64,000 nucleotides of DNA from a virus: positions 30,151 to 94,150 of the IMG/VR virus record IMGVR_UViG_3300008954_000023. One strand, written 5' to 3'. The translations under genes were made by a program, and so were the position numbers. A model generated the notes under the pieces. That model made no database searches. It saw nothing but the letters and a program-made list of their open reading frames with translations, and was not told where the DNA came from. Numbering within the stretch: the stretch's first letter is position 1; the number at the start of each line of letters is the position of its first letter. Below, one piece after another: positions 10,841-18,334 of the stretch.

Positions 10841-10864
10841 CCCGTATAGCTGTTGCTACACGGG
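10841..10864 (-). terminator. Hairpin between convergent operons
   Basis: Ten-base inverted repeat CCCGTATAGC / GCTACACGGG with one A-C mismatch and a four-base loop, ten bases after the last rightward stop and eight bases before the end of the last leftward frame. Read leftward, the hairpin is followed by a moderately T-rich GTTTCTACTTT, so it best fits a terminator of the replication operon; it may act in both directions. Confidence 0.6.
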
Positions 10865-10871
10865 ATTCCTA

Positions 10872-10982
10872 CTACAGAGCGATCCGAAGGAGTTGGCCCA
10901 CGAGGCCGGGGACGTCGAGGTAGACACCGAGGTGAAGACCGAGTTCGTCTTCGGCCCACCCCAGGAGCTCCTCGCGCGTCAT
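10872..10982 (-). CDS. Short SAP/HeH-like frame; separate gene or frameshift extension
   Basis: A leftward frame encoding 36 residues from an ATG at 10982, beginning M-T-R-E-E-L-L-G-W-A, which has the helix-extended-loop-helix look of SAP/HeH domains. The same frame is open and protein-like back to the stop of the upstream gene at 11045, where that gene ends GAG-GGG-TAG: a -1 slip on the G run would fuse this segment to the 356-residue protein. No good ribosome site precedes the internal ATG. It could be an independent tiny gene, a programmed frameshift product, or the result of one wrong base in a G run. Confidence 0.4.
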   Translation of the reverse strand: MTREELLGWAEDELGLHLGVYLDVPGLVGQLLRIAL

Positions 10983-11044
10983 CGCGAGGAGCTTCTCTTC
11001 ATCTACCTCGAGGACGGTAGGGCCGGGAGAGTCCCCGTCCCCGA

Positions 11045-12115
11045 CTACCCCTCCAGCAGGTCCTCGATGTTCTCGAGGGCGTCATCCTCCTCGAAGACCT
11101 GGGTGTTGAGGAGCTCCACCAGGCCGGCAGCGATGGCCTCCTGCCGGGTGTTCATGCTCTCGACGATGGACGTCAGAGCCTCCACGGCACCCTGCAGCTC
11201 GATGAGCGCCTTGCCGCGCTTGTTCGCAGCGGTCTGCATCTTCTTCTGCCGAGTGGACAGATCGTCGGCGATGCCTCCGATAGTGTCCAGGCGCTCCAGC
11301 ACGGGGGTGAGGTCCACCTCGGCCGGCGCAGGGGTAGCAGCAGGGGCAGCAGGAGCGGCTGCCGCAGCGGGCTTGCGCTTCCGGCGGCGACGAGTCGCCG
11401 GAGCCGGTTCTTCGGCCGGCGCAGCCGGGGTCTCATCTGCGGGTGGCGTCTCCGTCGAGGTCTCGGCTGGAGTCTCCGCCGGAGTCTCCGCCTTCGGCTT
11501 CGGCTTGGCACGCCGCTTCCGGCGGGTCTTCGGCTTCGGCGGGTCTTCGGCCGCGGTCTCGGCTGGCGTCTCCGGCTCGGCCGGCGTCTCGGGTTCGGCG
11601 GGCGGGGCCTCGTCCTTGGAGGTCTCCGGCTTCCGCTTCCGCACGCGCCGCTTCCGGGCCTTTGGCTTCGGCTCCTCCGGGGCATCGCCGTTCTCGGCAG
11701 CGGGTGCATCCGGTTCGTTCTCGATGACGACGATGAGCTCCTTGACCTCGTCGTCGTCCATGTCCTCGATGTCCGGCCAGCGCTCCTGGAGGACGTTGAT
11801 GAAGTCAGCGGCCCCCAACGAGAAGGCGGCGCGGTTGTTCTCCACCAGCTTGGCGGCGATGGCCAGCTTTCGGAGGAGGGGTCGTTTTGCAGGCATGCGT
11901 ACAGGCTCCACAGGGAGTTTGGGGTTTGGGTTGGGCAGGAGCGCACCGGCTCCGAACTGCATCATGATGCGAAGCCTTGCGGCTTCAGTGCCGGGCTCTG
12001 CCGACTCGAAGAGTTCACAGTCGTCGTCCGTGACAATCATGAACTCGGTCACTCGCTTGCACTTCTTCAGCTTCTCACAGCCGATGCAAGTGTGTGTCTG
12101 ATCAGACCATGTCAT
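11045..12115 (-). CDS. Zn-motif and low-complexity Pro/Ala/Glu/Lys protein
   Basis: 356 residues. The N-terminus has a small Cys motif (C-I-G-C near residue 10 and another Cys after six residues). A globular part of about 130 residues follows, then a long low-complexity stretch of Glu-Thr-Pro-Ala repeats alternating with Lys/Arg clusters (about residues 135-260), and a C-terminal helical, probably coiled-coil segment ending in acidic residues. The start overlaps the upstream gene by 14 bases. It is the last full gene of the replication operon. Alternating acidic and basic low-complexity arms suggest a nucleic-acid-associated scaffold, but the function is unknown. See the separate note on a possible frameshift at its 3' end. 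Confidence 0.75.
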   Translation of the reverse strand: MTWSDQTHTCIGCEKLKKCKRVTEFMIVTDDDCELFESAEPGTEAARLRIMMQFGAGALLPNPNPKLPVEPVRMPAKRPLLRKLAIAAKLVENNRAAFSLGAADFINVLQERWPDIEDMDDDEVKELIVVIENEPDAPAAENGDAPEEPKPKARKRRVRKRKPETSKDEAPPAEPETPAEPETPAETAAEDPPKPKTRRKRRAKPKPKAETPAETPAETSTETPPADETPAAPAEEPAPATRRRRKRKPAAAAAPAAPAATPAPAEVDLTPVLERLDTIGGIADDLSTRQKKMQTAANKRGKALIELQGAVEALTSIVESMNTRQEAIAAGLVELLNTQVFEEDDALENIEDLLEG

Positions 12116-12404
12116 TCTTGAACCCCCGCCAACAGCGCGTCACGATCACATCCGGGCATCCGAAGGTCGTGCACTTTCCATCGCAGCCAGGAAGCTGGGA
12201 CAGAAGCCGGCGACGGTTCTGATCTATATGTCTCTCCATAAGGATACGCCACTTTTCCAGTGGTCCTTCCGGTATATCCTCTTCTTCCTCCAGGATCCGA
12301 ATCAAGGTCTCTCGGTCGAGGTCTGCTCCGACGTTGCCGAGACCCGCGTCACGGCAGAGCTGCCGTAGTTCGGTCTGGTTCATACGACTAAGGATGTCGC
12401 TCAT
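12102..12404 (-). CDS. SAP/HeH-like domain plus Cys-cluster small protein
   Basis: About 100 residues. I chose the ATG at 12404, which overlaps the upstream TGA (ATGA), over a TTG at 12413. The N-terminal 35 residues (M-N-Q-T-E-L-R-Q-L-C, then L-I-R-I-L) resemble the SAP/HeH helix-extension-helix fold used for DNA binding. The C-terminal part has a Cys cluster (C-D-G-K-C, then F-G-C and R-C) that could hold a metal. Its place between a RusA-like nuclease and a low-complexity protein in the replication operon fits a DNA-binding accessory role. The fold assignment is from pattern only. Confidence 0.65.
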   Translation of the reverse strand: MSDILSRMNQTELRQLCRDAGLGNVGADLDRETLIRILEEEEDIPEGPLEKWRILMERHIDQNRRRLLSQLPGCDGKCTTFGCPDVIVTRCWRGFKNDMV

Positions 12405-12943
12405 TCTGGCCAATACCCCTCGGGAATGCCATAGGTGCGTGGGTCTTCTTCCTCGAGGAAGATCGTCACTCCGACCTGGTCCTCATTGGCTACTACGACT
12501 TTCGCCCCGTCATCTCCCCAGAACAAAGAGTCGTCGATTCCTACCGCTTCAGCCACAGCGTCCGTGACTAACTTCTTACGGTTAGGGCTATCGAGTATCT
12601 TATACGGGTTTTTCGCCTTCCTTTGCCCGGCCTTGGCTCCGCGTTTCCACTTCTGGAGCCACCCCGCCACCAGTAGCTTCTCTGGCGGGAACCAGAACGT
12701 CAGGCCGATGCTGTAGATCATGCCGGGCTTGTGGCCAGCGGAGAATCGCATGATTTTTGCCATGTTCTCAGAAACCAGCTCTTGAGCCATGAGCCGTTTG
12801 TACTGCTCTGCCTCGTCGGAGTAGCCGATGACCTGGATACGCTTGAACCCACCCCCTCGCTTCGGACGCATCGAATGTTTGATGATCCGAATCTTGTTGT
12901 CCGAAGGGGGGAGTTTTGGGTAGTGGAGGTGGATACTTCTCAC
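12401..12943 (-). CDS. RusA-like Holliday junction resolvase
   Basis: 180 residues from a GTG that overlaps the previous stop (GTGA). The C-terminal half carries the RusA-type signature: Asn/Arg-Lys-Lys-x-x-x-Asp-Ala-x-x-x-x-x-Gly-Ile-Asp-Asp, followed by a Val-rich strand and an acidic tail. RusA-family enzymes cut four-way DNA junctions as dimers using clustered Asp residues and a Lys. Length is somewhat above the ~120-residue E. coli enzyme because of an N-terminal extension and a Lys-rich loop near residues 100-115. It sits in the recombination cluster with Cas4-like and RecA-like genes, where it would resolve intermediates before packaging. Confidence 0.65.
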   Translation of the reverse strand: MRSIHLHYPKLPPSDNKIRIIKHSMRPKRGGGFKRIQVIGYSDEAEQYKRLMAQELVSENMAKIMRFSAGHKPGMIYSIGLTFWFPPEKLLVAGWLQKWKRGAKAGQRKAKNPYKILDSPNRKKLVTDAVAEAVGIDDSLFWGDDGAKVVVANEDQVGVTIFLEEEDPRTYGIPEGYWPE

Positions 12944-13512
12944 TTCCGCTTATAGGCGCGAGTGCCTCTCCCGCGACTCATGCTCTCGCCGCGACGATTG
13001 CCCTCAATCTCCATCTTCTTCGCCTCGTAGAGGCGAGAGACGAAGGCTGTGTCGCGGGATGCTGCCTTAGCGATACCCTCCAGCAGCTCGACCACGACTC
13101 GTGCCTCGATGTAGGCCGTGTTCTGCTGGATGTAGCGGTCATCGACGAGGGTGTTGTCAGCCTTCTGCGGCGCGTTCCCGGTCTTCGTCTTCCGAACAGC
13201 GGCTTTGACGTAGGCCAACTTCTCCTTCGCAGTCTCGAGTGCTGCGCGTCCCATCACCAGCTGCTCGTTCACGTAGTCGGCGTGAACGATCAACAGGTTG
13301 TGGTAGGTCGTGATGTCGCCCATCTGTAACGAAGCCAGGTTCGACGGGATGCGGCCGTCGAACAGCCTCCCATCGTCCCATCGTGCAGGCTCCGCATTGA
13401 GCCCCAGCCCCTTCGCTGCGATGGAGTTGATGGCGTTCGCCTCTGCTTGGTCGTACCGATCCAATCCCTCATCGATGGGGACTGAGTAGTCCGCACGAGT
13501 GTCTCGGCTCAT
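12940..13512 (-). CDS. Hypothetical helical protein of the recombination cluster
   Basis: 190 residues from the ATG at 13512, which overlaps the stop of the Cas4-like gene (ATGA); a longer frame upstream would overlap that gene heavily. The protein is mostly helical with a central segment rich in charged and Ala residues and a basic C-terminal tail (Arg-Gly repeats, then Tyr-Lys-Arg-Lys). No Cys cluster and no nucleotide-binding motif. Tight coupling to the Cas4-like nuclease upstream and the RusA-like nuclease downstream suggests a recombination accessory role, which is inference only. Confidence 0.75.
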   Translation of the reverse strand: MSRDTRADYSVPIDEGLDRYDQAEANAINSIAAKGLGLNAEPARWDDGRLFDGRIPSNLASLQMGDITTYHNLLIVHADYVNEQLVMGRAALETAKEKLAYVKAAVRKTKTGNAPQKADNTLVDDRYIQQNTAYIEARVVVELLEGIAKAASRDTAFVSRLYEAKKMEIEGNRRGESMSRGRGTRAYKRK

Positions 13513-14399
13513 GCTTTCCTCTGGAATGCTCGAAGGCCCCGCTCCGCCAGGGATTGGGGACAGTTCTTGTTGTAGGGACACTGACGGCACTCGCCAGGAG
13601 TCGCGTCAGCAACAGGAGCCTGCTCGTCTTCCACAGCCTCCTTGACCTGCTTCCCCTTGAGTCTCCACCAGCCTTTGTAGACTGACGGATCGTAGGGGAC
13701 TACCAGCTCCTTGATGGGATGCGGGTGTAGCTTATACACGTACAGATATACCATGAACGGAAGATCCAACCCGGTCGAATACAGTCCGCCAGCCTGGATT
13801 CTGTGATCCTTCGGAGGTGTCAGCCGTACGTTGTTCCACATCGACTCACCGGCCGATTTGATCTCGATTCCAGCACGTACCCAGGGGAACTCCAGGACAC
13901 CGTCCGTGTTTCCTTGGATAAGCCCGCTTTCCATGCTCACTCGTGCTTCTGCCTCGAACCGGGCGGACTTTAAGGGTGCATACGTGGGGTCTTCCGTCGC
14001 CCCCTGCAGCCCATCTTGAAGCTGCACATGGAGAGAATGCCCAATCCCGAAGGTGAGTAGCTCTGCCATGGTGTTCTTCTTGGGTTCCCGATTCTTCTCG
14101 CCAGTGACGTCGTAGTACAGCGCGAGGGTGCACTTATTCGCACTCGATGGATGGATGACTCCTTGCTTCCTCGGAAGCGGAGTGAGTACCTCACCCCAGC
14201 CGTCACACTTGGGGCAGTCCATAGAAGTCTGCTCAGCGACCAGCCGGTGGTATTCCTTCCGTGAGGGCCGCCGGCGTGAGCGGGTCTCCATCCATTCCTT
14301 GATCCACTTCCGGATGGTCAAGGCCTTCATGACAGCTTCGACTTCAGACTCTGAAGCTGCTGCGAGGTCAGCTCGCGTAAGGATTGGGGTTAATCGCAC
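13509..14399 (-). CDS. Cas4/RecB-like PD-(D/E)XK nuclease with Fe-S cysteines
   Basis: 296 residues from a GTG with GGAGG just upstream. The PD-(D/E)XK core is clear: Asp166 in 'GNTDGV', then Glu179-x-Lys181 in 'IEIKSA', and a His/Gln-Tyr motif at about 199-207. Cys90 together with a C-terminal C-x2-C-x5-C matches the four-Cys iron-sulfur layout of Cas4 and AddB-type exonucleases; an extra C-x2-C lies near residue 62. Phage Cas4-like enzymes process DNA ends for recombination. No cas1 or CRISPR array is nearby, so a recombination exonuclease is the likely role. Placed between resolvase-like genes and upstream of the RusA-like gene. Confidence 0.8.
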   Translation of the reverse strand: MRLTPILTRADLAAASESEVEAVMKALTIRKWIKEWMETRSRRRPSRKEYHRLVAEQTSMDCPKCDGWGEVLTPLPRKQGVIHPSSANKCTLALYYDVTGEKNREPKKNTMAELLTFGIGHSLHVQLQDGLQGATEDPTYAPLKSARFEAEARVSMESGLIQGNTDGVLEFPWVRAGIEIKSAGESMWNNVRLTPPKDHRIQAGGLYSTGLDLPFMVYLYVYKLHPHPIKELVVPYDPSVYKGWWRLKGKQVKEAVEDEQAPVADATPGECRQCPYNKNCPQSLAERGLRAFQRKA

Positions 14400-14845
14400 C
14401 TATCCTCCTTGTACAGTTCCAGGAGCTCCAGGAACCAGTCGTTTGAGATGACACGGTACTGCTTCCGCAGGTCGTCCTCGAAGGAGACTGTCAGTACCGG
14501 GATTTCGCCGTCTTCTGCCTCACCGGCGACCTTCTGCAGGTCCGCGAGTTTGAGCACGAAGCTCTTGGCCTTGGTCGTCTTGTTCTCGTCACGGAGGATG
14601 CCCTTGATCCGGACGTCCGCCTTCTCGTCACCAGCACCGGAGTTCGAGGTCACCCTTCCAGCAACCTTCTTGGCATTGTGCTTCTCCTGCCGAGTAGCGC
14701 GGCCGCGGGTCGTCCTCGACTTCCCACGAACATGCTTCTTGGCAGGCTCGACTTCCCATCGCTTCCAGACCTTGTTGCACTTTCGGCAGTAGAGGAGCTT
14801 CCAGGTCTGTTGTACGAGCGCCTGTATACAGGTTGGACAGTTCAC
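14390..14845 (-). CDS. Hjc-like PD-(D/E)XK resolvase with zinc knuckle
   Basis: 151 residues from the GTG at 14845 (GTGA overlap with the recombinase stop); an ATG at 14920 would create a 79-base overlap. It begins with a four-Cys zinc ribbon (C3, C6, C20, C23), then a basic linker, then a compact nuclease pattern: Glu54, 'SNSGAGDEKADV' with Asp77, and Glu87-x-Lys89 in 'DENKTT', followed by a strand-helix pattern like archaeal Hjc or VRR-NUC enzymes. This would be a second candidate junction resolvase beside the RusA-like one. The nuclease fold is inferred from the E...D...ExK spacing. Confidence 0.6.
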   Translation of the reverse strand: MNCPTCIQALVQQTWKLLYCRKCNKVWKRWEVEPAKKHVRGKSRTTRGRATRQEKHNAKKVAGRVTSNSGAGDEKADVRIKGILRDENKTTKAKSFVLKLADLQKVAGEAEDGEIPVLTVSFEDDLRKQYRVISNDWFLELLELYKEDRCD

Positions 14846-16005
14846 AGTCGACAACGAACCCCAGAGGCTTTGTAGATCCTCGCCTCCATTTCTTTGAGGA
14901 GGTCTGCCTTCAGCAACCATTCGCCGGCCTTGTCCTCTCCCTGGCCCATACGCTCATCCGTCTCGGCCACGGCGTACCAGCTACCAGACTTGACGATGAG
15001 TCCATGCTGCACACCCAGGCGAACAGCCAGCGCGGCCCGGTTGAAGCTCATGTCCTTCCAGTAGTAGTTGTACTTTCCTTTCCCTCCTTCGTGTCCTCCG
15101 GCCTTCTGCTTGAGGATCTCCCATTTCATCTCCTTACCGATGTGGACCTTCTTGGAGGTCTTCACGGCACCGATGCGGGTGAGGTTCAGGGTGACGAAGC
15201 GGCCATGCTTCAGGGCCCACCCACCGCTCTCCTTCGTCATCGGAGAGTACGGCGTGGCCCGCTGCATGTTGTCTCGAACCTGGTTCACGCCCAGGAAGGC
15301 CGTGAGATTGGGATTCCCGGCTGTATCAGGTGAGAAGGCCGAACAGAGCTTCCCCATGAGCCGGGTGTTGAGGCTCGCAGCTCCGCCGACCCGGGCATTG
15401 TCCGTGAGGTCCTTGTCTTCCTCTGCCTGAGGAAGGATGGATCCGAAGGAATCCAGAGCGACGATGTCGAACTCACCGGAGCGGACCAGGTCGATGGCGA
15501 TGTCGAAGCATTCCTCTGCCGAGGTTGGCGGAACCACCAGGAACTCGCCGATGCCTGTCGTTCTCCACTCGAGGTCTTCAGGTGTGACTTCGATCCCCAG
15601 GTACTCACACTCTTCGACGTAGGCGTCAACTTCTAGACCAGACATCGGCACCCGCACGCCGCAACCATGAGCCTGCGTCTTGTCGTACGCAAGCTCAGTT
15701 CCGATCACGGCGATGGCAGCATCTTCGCCTCGCTGTTCCTGACAGATGCGGATGGCCTGGTTGATGAGCCAGTTCTTCCCACTTCCGGGCTTCCCTGTGA
15801 TGATTGACATCCCTCCACCAGGGAAGCCGCCGTTCATGGCGAGATCGAGCTCGATGAGGCCCGTAGGGAGGCGACGAAGCGCCCAGGCCATGGTGTAGTC
15901 CTCGCCTCGGAACACCTTGCCTGGGTACCGTTTCTGGAGGTCGGCAACGAGAGCCTTCCGTCGGTCCTGGGACGACAGTGCCTCCTTCTTCTTCCTACCG
16001 GCCAC
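14842..16005 (-). CDS. RecA/UvsX-like recombinase
   Basis: 387 residues from the GTG at 16005, preceded by GAGGA five bases upstream; an ATG at 16050 would overlap the upstream gene more. A RecA-type ATPase core is seen: Walker A 'GKPGSGKN' at residues 71-78, Walker B-like 'FDIVALDSFGS', then a loop with Gln-Val-Arg (L2-like 'GVNQVRDN') and a C-terminal region shared with phage recombinases. The last Walker A position is Asn instead of the usual Thr or Ser, which is unusual. Role: strand invasion in recombination-dependent replication and repair, with the UvsW-like helicase and nucleases of the same operon. Confidence 0.85.
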   Translation of the reverse strand: MAGRKKKEALSSQDRRKALVADLQKRYPGKVFRGEDYTMAWALRRLPTGLIELDLAMNGGFPGGGMSIITGKPGSGKNWLINQAIRICQEQRGEDAAIAVIGTELAYDKTQAHGCGVRVPMSGLEVDAYVEECEYLGIEVTPEDLEWRTTGIGEFLVVPPTSAEECFDIAIDLVRSGEFDIVALDSFGSILPQAEEDKDLTDNARVGGAASLNTRLMGKLCSAFSPDTAGNPNLTAFLGVNQVRDNMQRATPYSPMTKESGGWALKHGRFVTLNLTRIGAVKTSKKVHIGKEMKWEILKQKAGGHEGGKGKYNYYWKDMSFNRAALAVRLGVQHGLIVKSGSWYAVAETDERMGQGEDKAGEWLLKADLLKEMEARIYKASGVRCRL

Positions 16006-16168
16006 GCGGCTTCCTCCGAGGCTCGAACGGCTCCGTGCCGCAGCGGGCACAGTTCGGGGTGTGGCCCTTCCAGTTCACGTTCGTACCTCCGCAGCCGGGG
16101 CACGCCTTGTTCTGGCTGGCCGTCTTGTTGTGATTGGGATCGATCTGGACCCCATACTTCTCCATCAT
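15995..16168 (-). CDS. Zinc-ribbon small protein
   Basis: 57 residues from an ATG at 16168 with GGGAG upstream (a second ATG at 16165 is equally possible). The longer frame upstream would run into the HU-like gene. The centre is a classic zinc ribbon: C-P-G-C-G-G, about 13 residues, then C-A-R-C-G. The ends are basic. Single-ribbon proteins of this kind often bind nucleic acid or replication proteins. It lies between the HU-like gene and the recombinase, overlapping the latter by 11 bases. Confidence 0.7.
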   Translation of the reverse strand: MMEKYGVQIDPNHNKTASQNKACPGCGGTNVNWKGHTPNCARCGTEPFEPRRKPRGR

Positions 16169-16169
16169 G

Positions 16170-16457
16170 TCAGCTCCCGTCGGGAATGATGATTGTGCGA
16201 AGTTCCTCGCGGAACTTCCGCGATGTCCTGGCCGACACTCTGATCGTCGGCACACCTTGTTCGCTTGTGGTCGGTGTCCGAGCCCGCAAGACATGCGGGG
16301 TGAGGTGCAGGAACCCTGTGATCCTAACCTCTCCTTGGCCTCGGATCTCTTCCTTCATCACCTCTACGGCCTTGTTCCAAACGAGCCGGACGACTCGTTC
16401 GGGAAGGCCTGTCTTCCGGCTCACCTTCTTGATGATCCGGCTCGAGGTGAGGATCAC
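16170..16457 (-). CDS. HU/IHF-like DNA-bending protein
   Basis: 95 residues, the usual HU length, from a GTG overlapping the polymerase stop (GTGA). The N-terminal half gives the two HU helices (I-I-K-K-V-S-R-K-T-G-L), then 'GEVRITGF' matches the HU turn before the beta arm, and an Arg-rich arm and C-terminal 'SRKFREEL' complete the fold. HU/IHF proteins dimerise and bend DNA, helping replication, recombination or packaging. A phage copy next to polA fits a replisome or nucleoid role. Divergent from bacterial HU but colinear over its whole length. Confidence 0.7.
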   Translation of the reverse strand: MILTSSRIIKKVSRKTGLPERVVRLVWNKAVEVMKEEIRGQGEVRITGFLHLTPHVLRARTPTTSEQGVPTIRVSARTSRKFREELRTIIIPDGS

Positions 16458-17407
16458 GCCTTCGCCCCGTCCCAGTTGTACCCTGTGTCCATGTCGATCT
16501 CGATGGCTACTCTCATCGGGAACGGGTTCTCCATGTTGGCCCTGATTCGACGTTCTGCGACGGCGATGTACTCTGGATGGTCAGGAACTTCGAACATCAG
16601 TTCGTCATGAACCTGTAGGAGCATCCGTGCCCCGCAAGCGCGAAGCTCCGGATCTCGCTCGCAACGGAGCATGGCCTCATTGACGATATCGGCACCTCCT
16701 CCCTGCGGGATGACGTTTGGAGCTTGCCGCTCTGCCTGAGAACGCAGCATGCCGTCGTTGGAGTTGATGTCCGGAAGCCGACGAGGATGTCCGCGAAGGG
16801 TGTAGACCACCTCTTCGTCGCGACACTTGTCCTTCGTGTCCTCGATCCACCGACCCACGCCTGGGTAGATGTTCCAGAGATAGTCGTCGATGAGCTTCTC
16901 GGCCTCGGGACACCGCTCTCGCATACGTCCCCACTTGTTCCGCTCCTTGATGATCTTCAGCCCAAGCTGGAGTCCCAGCTTCAAGGCTCCGATGCCGTAG
17001 ACAATGCCGAAGCCGGTCGCCTTGAGCTTGCTTCGCTGCTCGACGAGTGCCTTCTGCTCCTCCGTAGGGTTCTTCGCCTTCTTGGCTGCGAGGGCGATGT
17101 CGTAGGTGATCCCTGACTCGATTGCTCCGATCTCTGAGGCGATTGCAACCGTCTGACAGTGGATGTCCCGACCGAGCTTGATGGCTTCGATCATTCCCTC
17201 ATCACGAGAGTGATGGGCGATCATCCGCATCTCCAGATTGCGATAGTCCGCGACCTTGAGAATCATTGGGTAGTCGTCAGGAAGGTACGGTAGCTGTACA
17301 TCTACGACCTCAGGCAAACACAGCGAATGATCTACATCACCCCATAGGCCTGCGATGAAGATGGCCCGAAGCCGATGGCCCCAATCTCCTCGAGAGGGGA
17401 TGTTTTG
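16454..17407 (-). CDS. polA: DNA polymerase I (family A), exon 2: palm/fingers/thumb
   Basis: Second exon, 317 residues plus stop, starting Q-N-I-P-S-R-G-D-W in phase with exon 1 at 18335. It holds the core polymerase motifs: motif A 'DYRNLEMR' with the metal-binding Asp, motif B O-helix 'KLKATGFGIVYG' with Phe at the sugar-discriminating position, 'ERQAPNVIPQGGGADI', and motif C 'QVHDELMFEVP' with His-Asp-Glu. All catalytic residues are present. Joined to exon 1 the enzyme is about 826 residues, normal for the family. An open frame continuing upstream to 18307 is intron sequence, not protein. Confidence 0.9.
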   Translation of the reverse strand, partial: QNIPSRGDWGHRLRAIFIAGLWGDVDHSLCLPEVVDVQLPYLPDDYPMILKVADYRNLEMRMIAHHSRDEGMIEAIKLGRDIHCQTVAIASEIGAIESGITYDIALAAKKAKNPTEEQKALVEQRSKLKATGFGIVYGIGALKLGLQLGLKIIKERNKWGRMRERCPEAEKLIDDYLWNIYPGVGRWIEDTKDKCRDEEVVYTLRGHPRRLPDINSNDGMLRSQAERQAPNVIPQGGGADIVNEAMLRCERDPELRACGARMLLQVHDELMFEVPDHPEYIAVAERRIRANMENPFPMRVAIEIDMDTGYNWDGAKA

Positions 17408-18334
17408 CCTTGATGTTACAGGATAGCCGCTTTTGCTACCCTTCCTTGAGTCTCCCCAAGGAGCAGACCATATCATCATCACCTTTTGGCAATGTCCCGC
17501 GCTTCGACCTCGCTCGAGGTCTACTTGCTTACGCAATGGTCGTTGAACCTTCACCACATAGGAGTCTTGTACAGCATGGATGCCGGAGAGATTCTCCGAG
17601 CGTGTGCAAAGATTTGCACTGCTACAGGCTTCGGAATGCGCCAGATCTTGTTCTTGTCTGATGCGCGGCTGTTGTTCTTCCCCGTACTTCCGGGGCGAGC
17701 CGTTCCGAAATAGCGCTCTGCCCATGCCAGGATGAACCCTGGTTGAGAGCTGAGTTCTGGTCCGAGGGACATAGTGACCTTGTACGACCCCCGTGTGTTG
17801 TCCTTTCGTAGGACAGCACAGCCATCGTCCAGGTACCACATCCCTATGTCTCTGTCCGACAACAGACTCACTGCGTCGAAGCATGTGAGTTGCTGGTGTG
17901 CGGCTGTGATAAGAGGATGGACTTTTGATGTAGCGGTCCAGATCGGCTTGGCATTCGAGAAGGTTTGATCCGAAGATCGATCCCGTCGATGTACCGAGCC
18001 TTGGAGTTCTGTCGGTAGAAGCGTTTTCTGCTTCCACCGGACCCACTCTTCGTGGACCGAACTCCATACGATCTTGCTGTTCTTGCACTCTGGATGCCTC
18101 CAGAAGTGCCCGTCTCCGAGCCGCGCGTTGACAACGGCTTCGGTCAGACTCCCGTAGGTGCTTGGCTGCTGATTGCCCATTTCCACATCCCCAATGGGAT
18201 AGATATCCCAAAAGGCATGTTTCATACCACCACTTTTTTGCCCGTCGCGCTTGCCGTTTCCAGCTACGCTGTGGGGTGGTGGTCTTTCGGGTGTTCCAGC
18301 AGTTCACGGGATTTTACAACCTCCATTAGTTCCA
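17408..18334 (-). mobile_element. Group I intron in polA
   Basis: 927 bases splitting the polymerase codons between 'NPNL' and 'QNIP'. The upstream exon ends in T and the intron ends in G, as group I introns require. The exon tail CAACCTT pairs with intron GAGGTTG (18317-18323), giving P1 with the standard terminal U-G wobble at the splice site. A P7-like pairing is also visible: AGACCA (18280-18285) with TGGTCT (17465-17470). It carries a LAGLIDADG endonuclease gene at 17551-18225. Removing it restores an unbroken family A polymerase. Full folding with P3 to P9 was not done, so the subgroup is not assigned. Confidence 0.88.
17551..18225 (-). CDS. LAGLIDADG homing endonuclease (intron-encoded)
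   Basis: 224 residues from the ATG at 18225, entirely inside the polA intron. Two LAGLIDADG-type motifs are visible: 'EAVVNARLGDGHFW' near residue 30 and 'DIGMWYLDDGC' near residue 125, each ending in the acidic residue that binds catalytic metal. The layout is that of a single-chain, two-motif enzyme such as LAGLIDADG_2 proteins. It would cut intronless polA alleles at the insertion site and spread the intron. The ribosome site is weak, so expression may be low or may come from the unspliced transcript. Confidence 0.82.
   Translation of the reverse strand: MKHAFWDIYPIGDVEMGNQQPSTYGSLTEAVVNARLGDGHFWRHPECKNSKIVWSSVHEEWVRWKQKTLLPTELQGSVHRRDRSSDQTFSNAKPIWTATSKVHPLITAAHQQLTCFDAVSLLSDRDIGMWYLDDGCAVLRKDNTRGSYKVTMSLGPELSSQPGFILAWAERYFGTARPGSTGKNNSRASDKNKIWRIPKPVAVQIFAHARRISPASMLYKTPMW

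Noticed and set aside
10893-12101. 402-codon rightward frame, Ala/Ser/Gly rich
   Set aside because: Antisense of the Pro/Ala/Glu/Lys low-complexity gene; repeats on one strand create open frames on the other.
13509-14399. CRISPR-Cas locus suggested by a Cas4-like gene
   Set aside because: No cas1/cas2 and no repeat-spacer array anywhere in the window; Cas4-like nucleases are common in phage recombination modules.
17408-18307. Continuous frame joined to polA exon 2 (would give 617 residues)
   Set aside because: The part above 17407 is intron; it matches no polymerase and overlaps the endonuclease gene.
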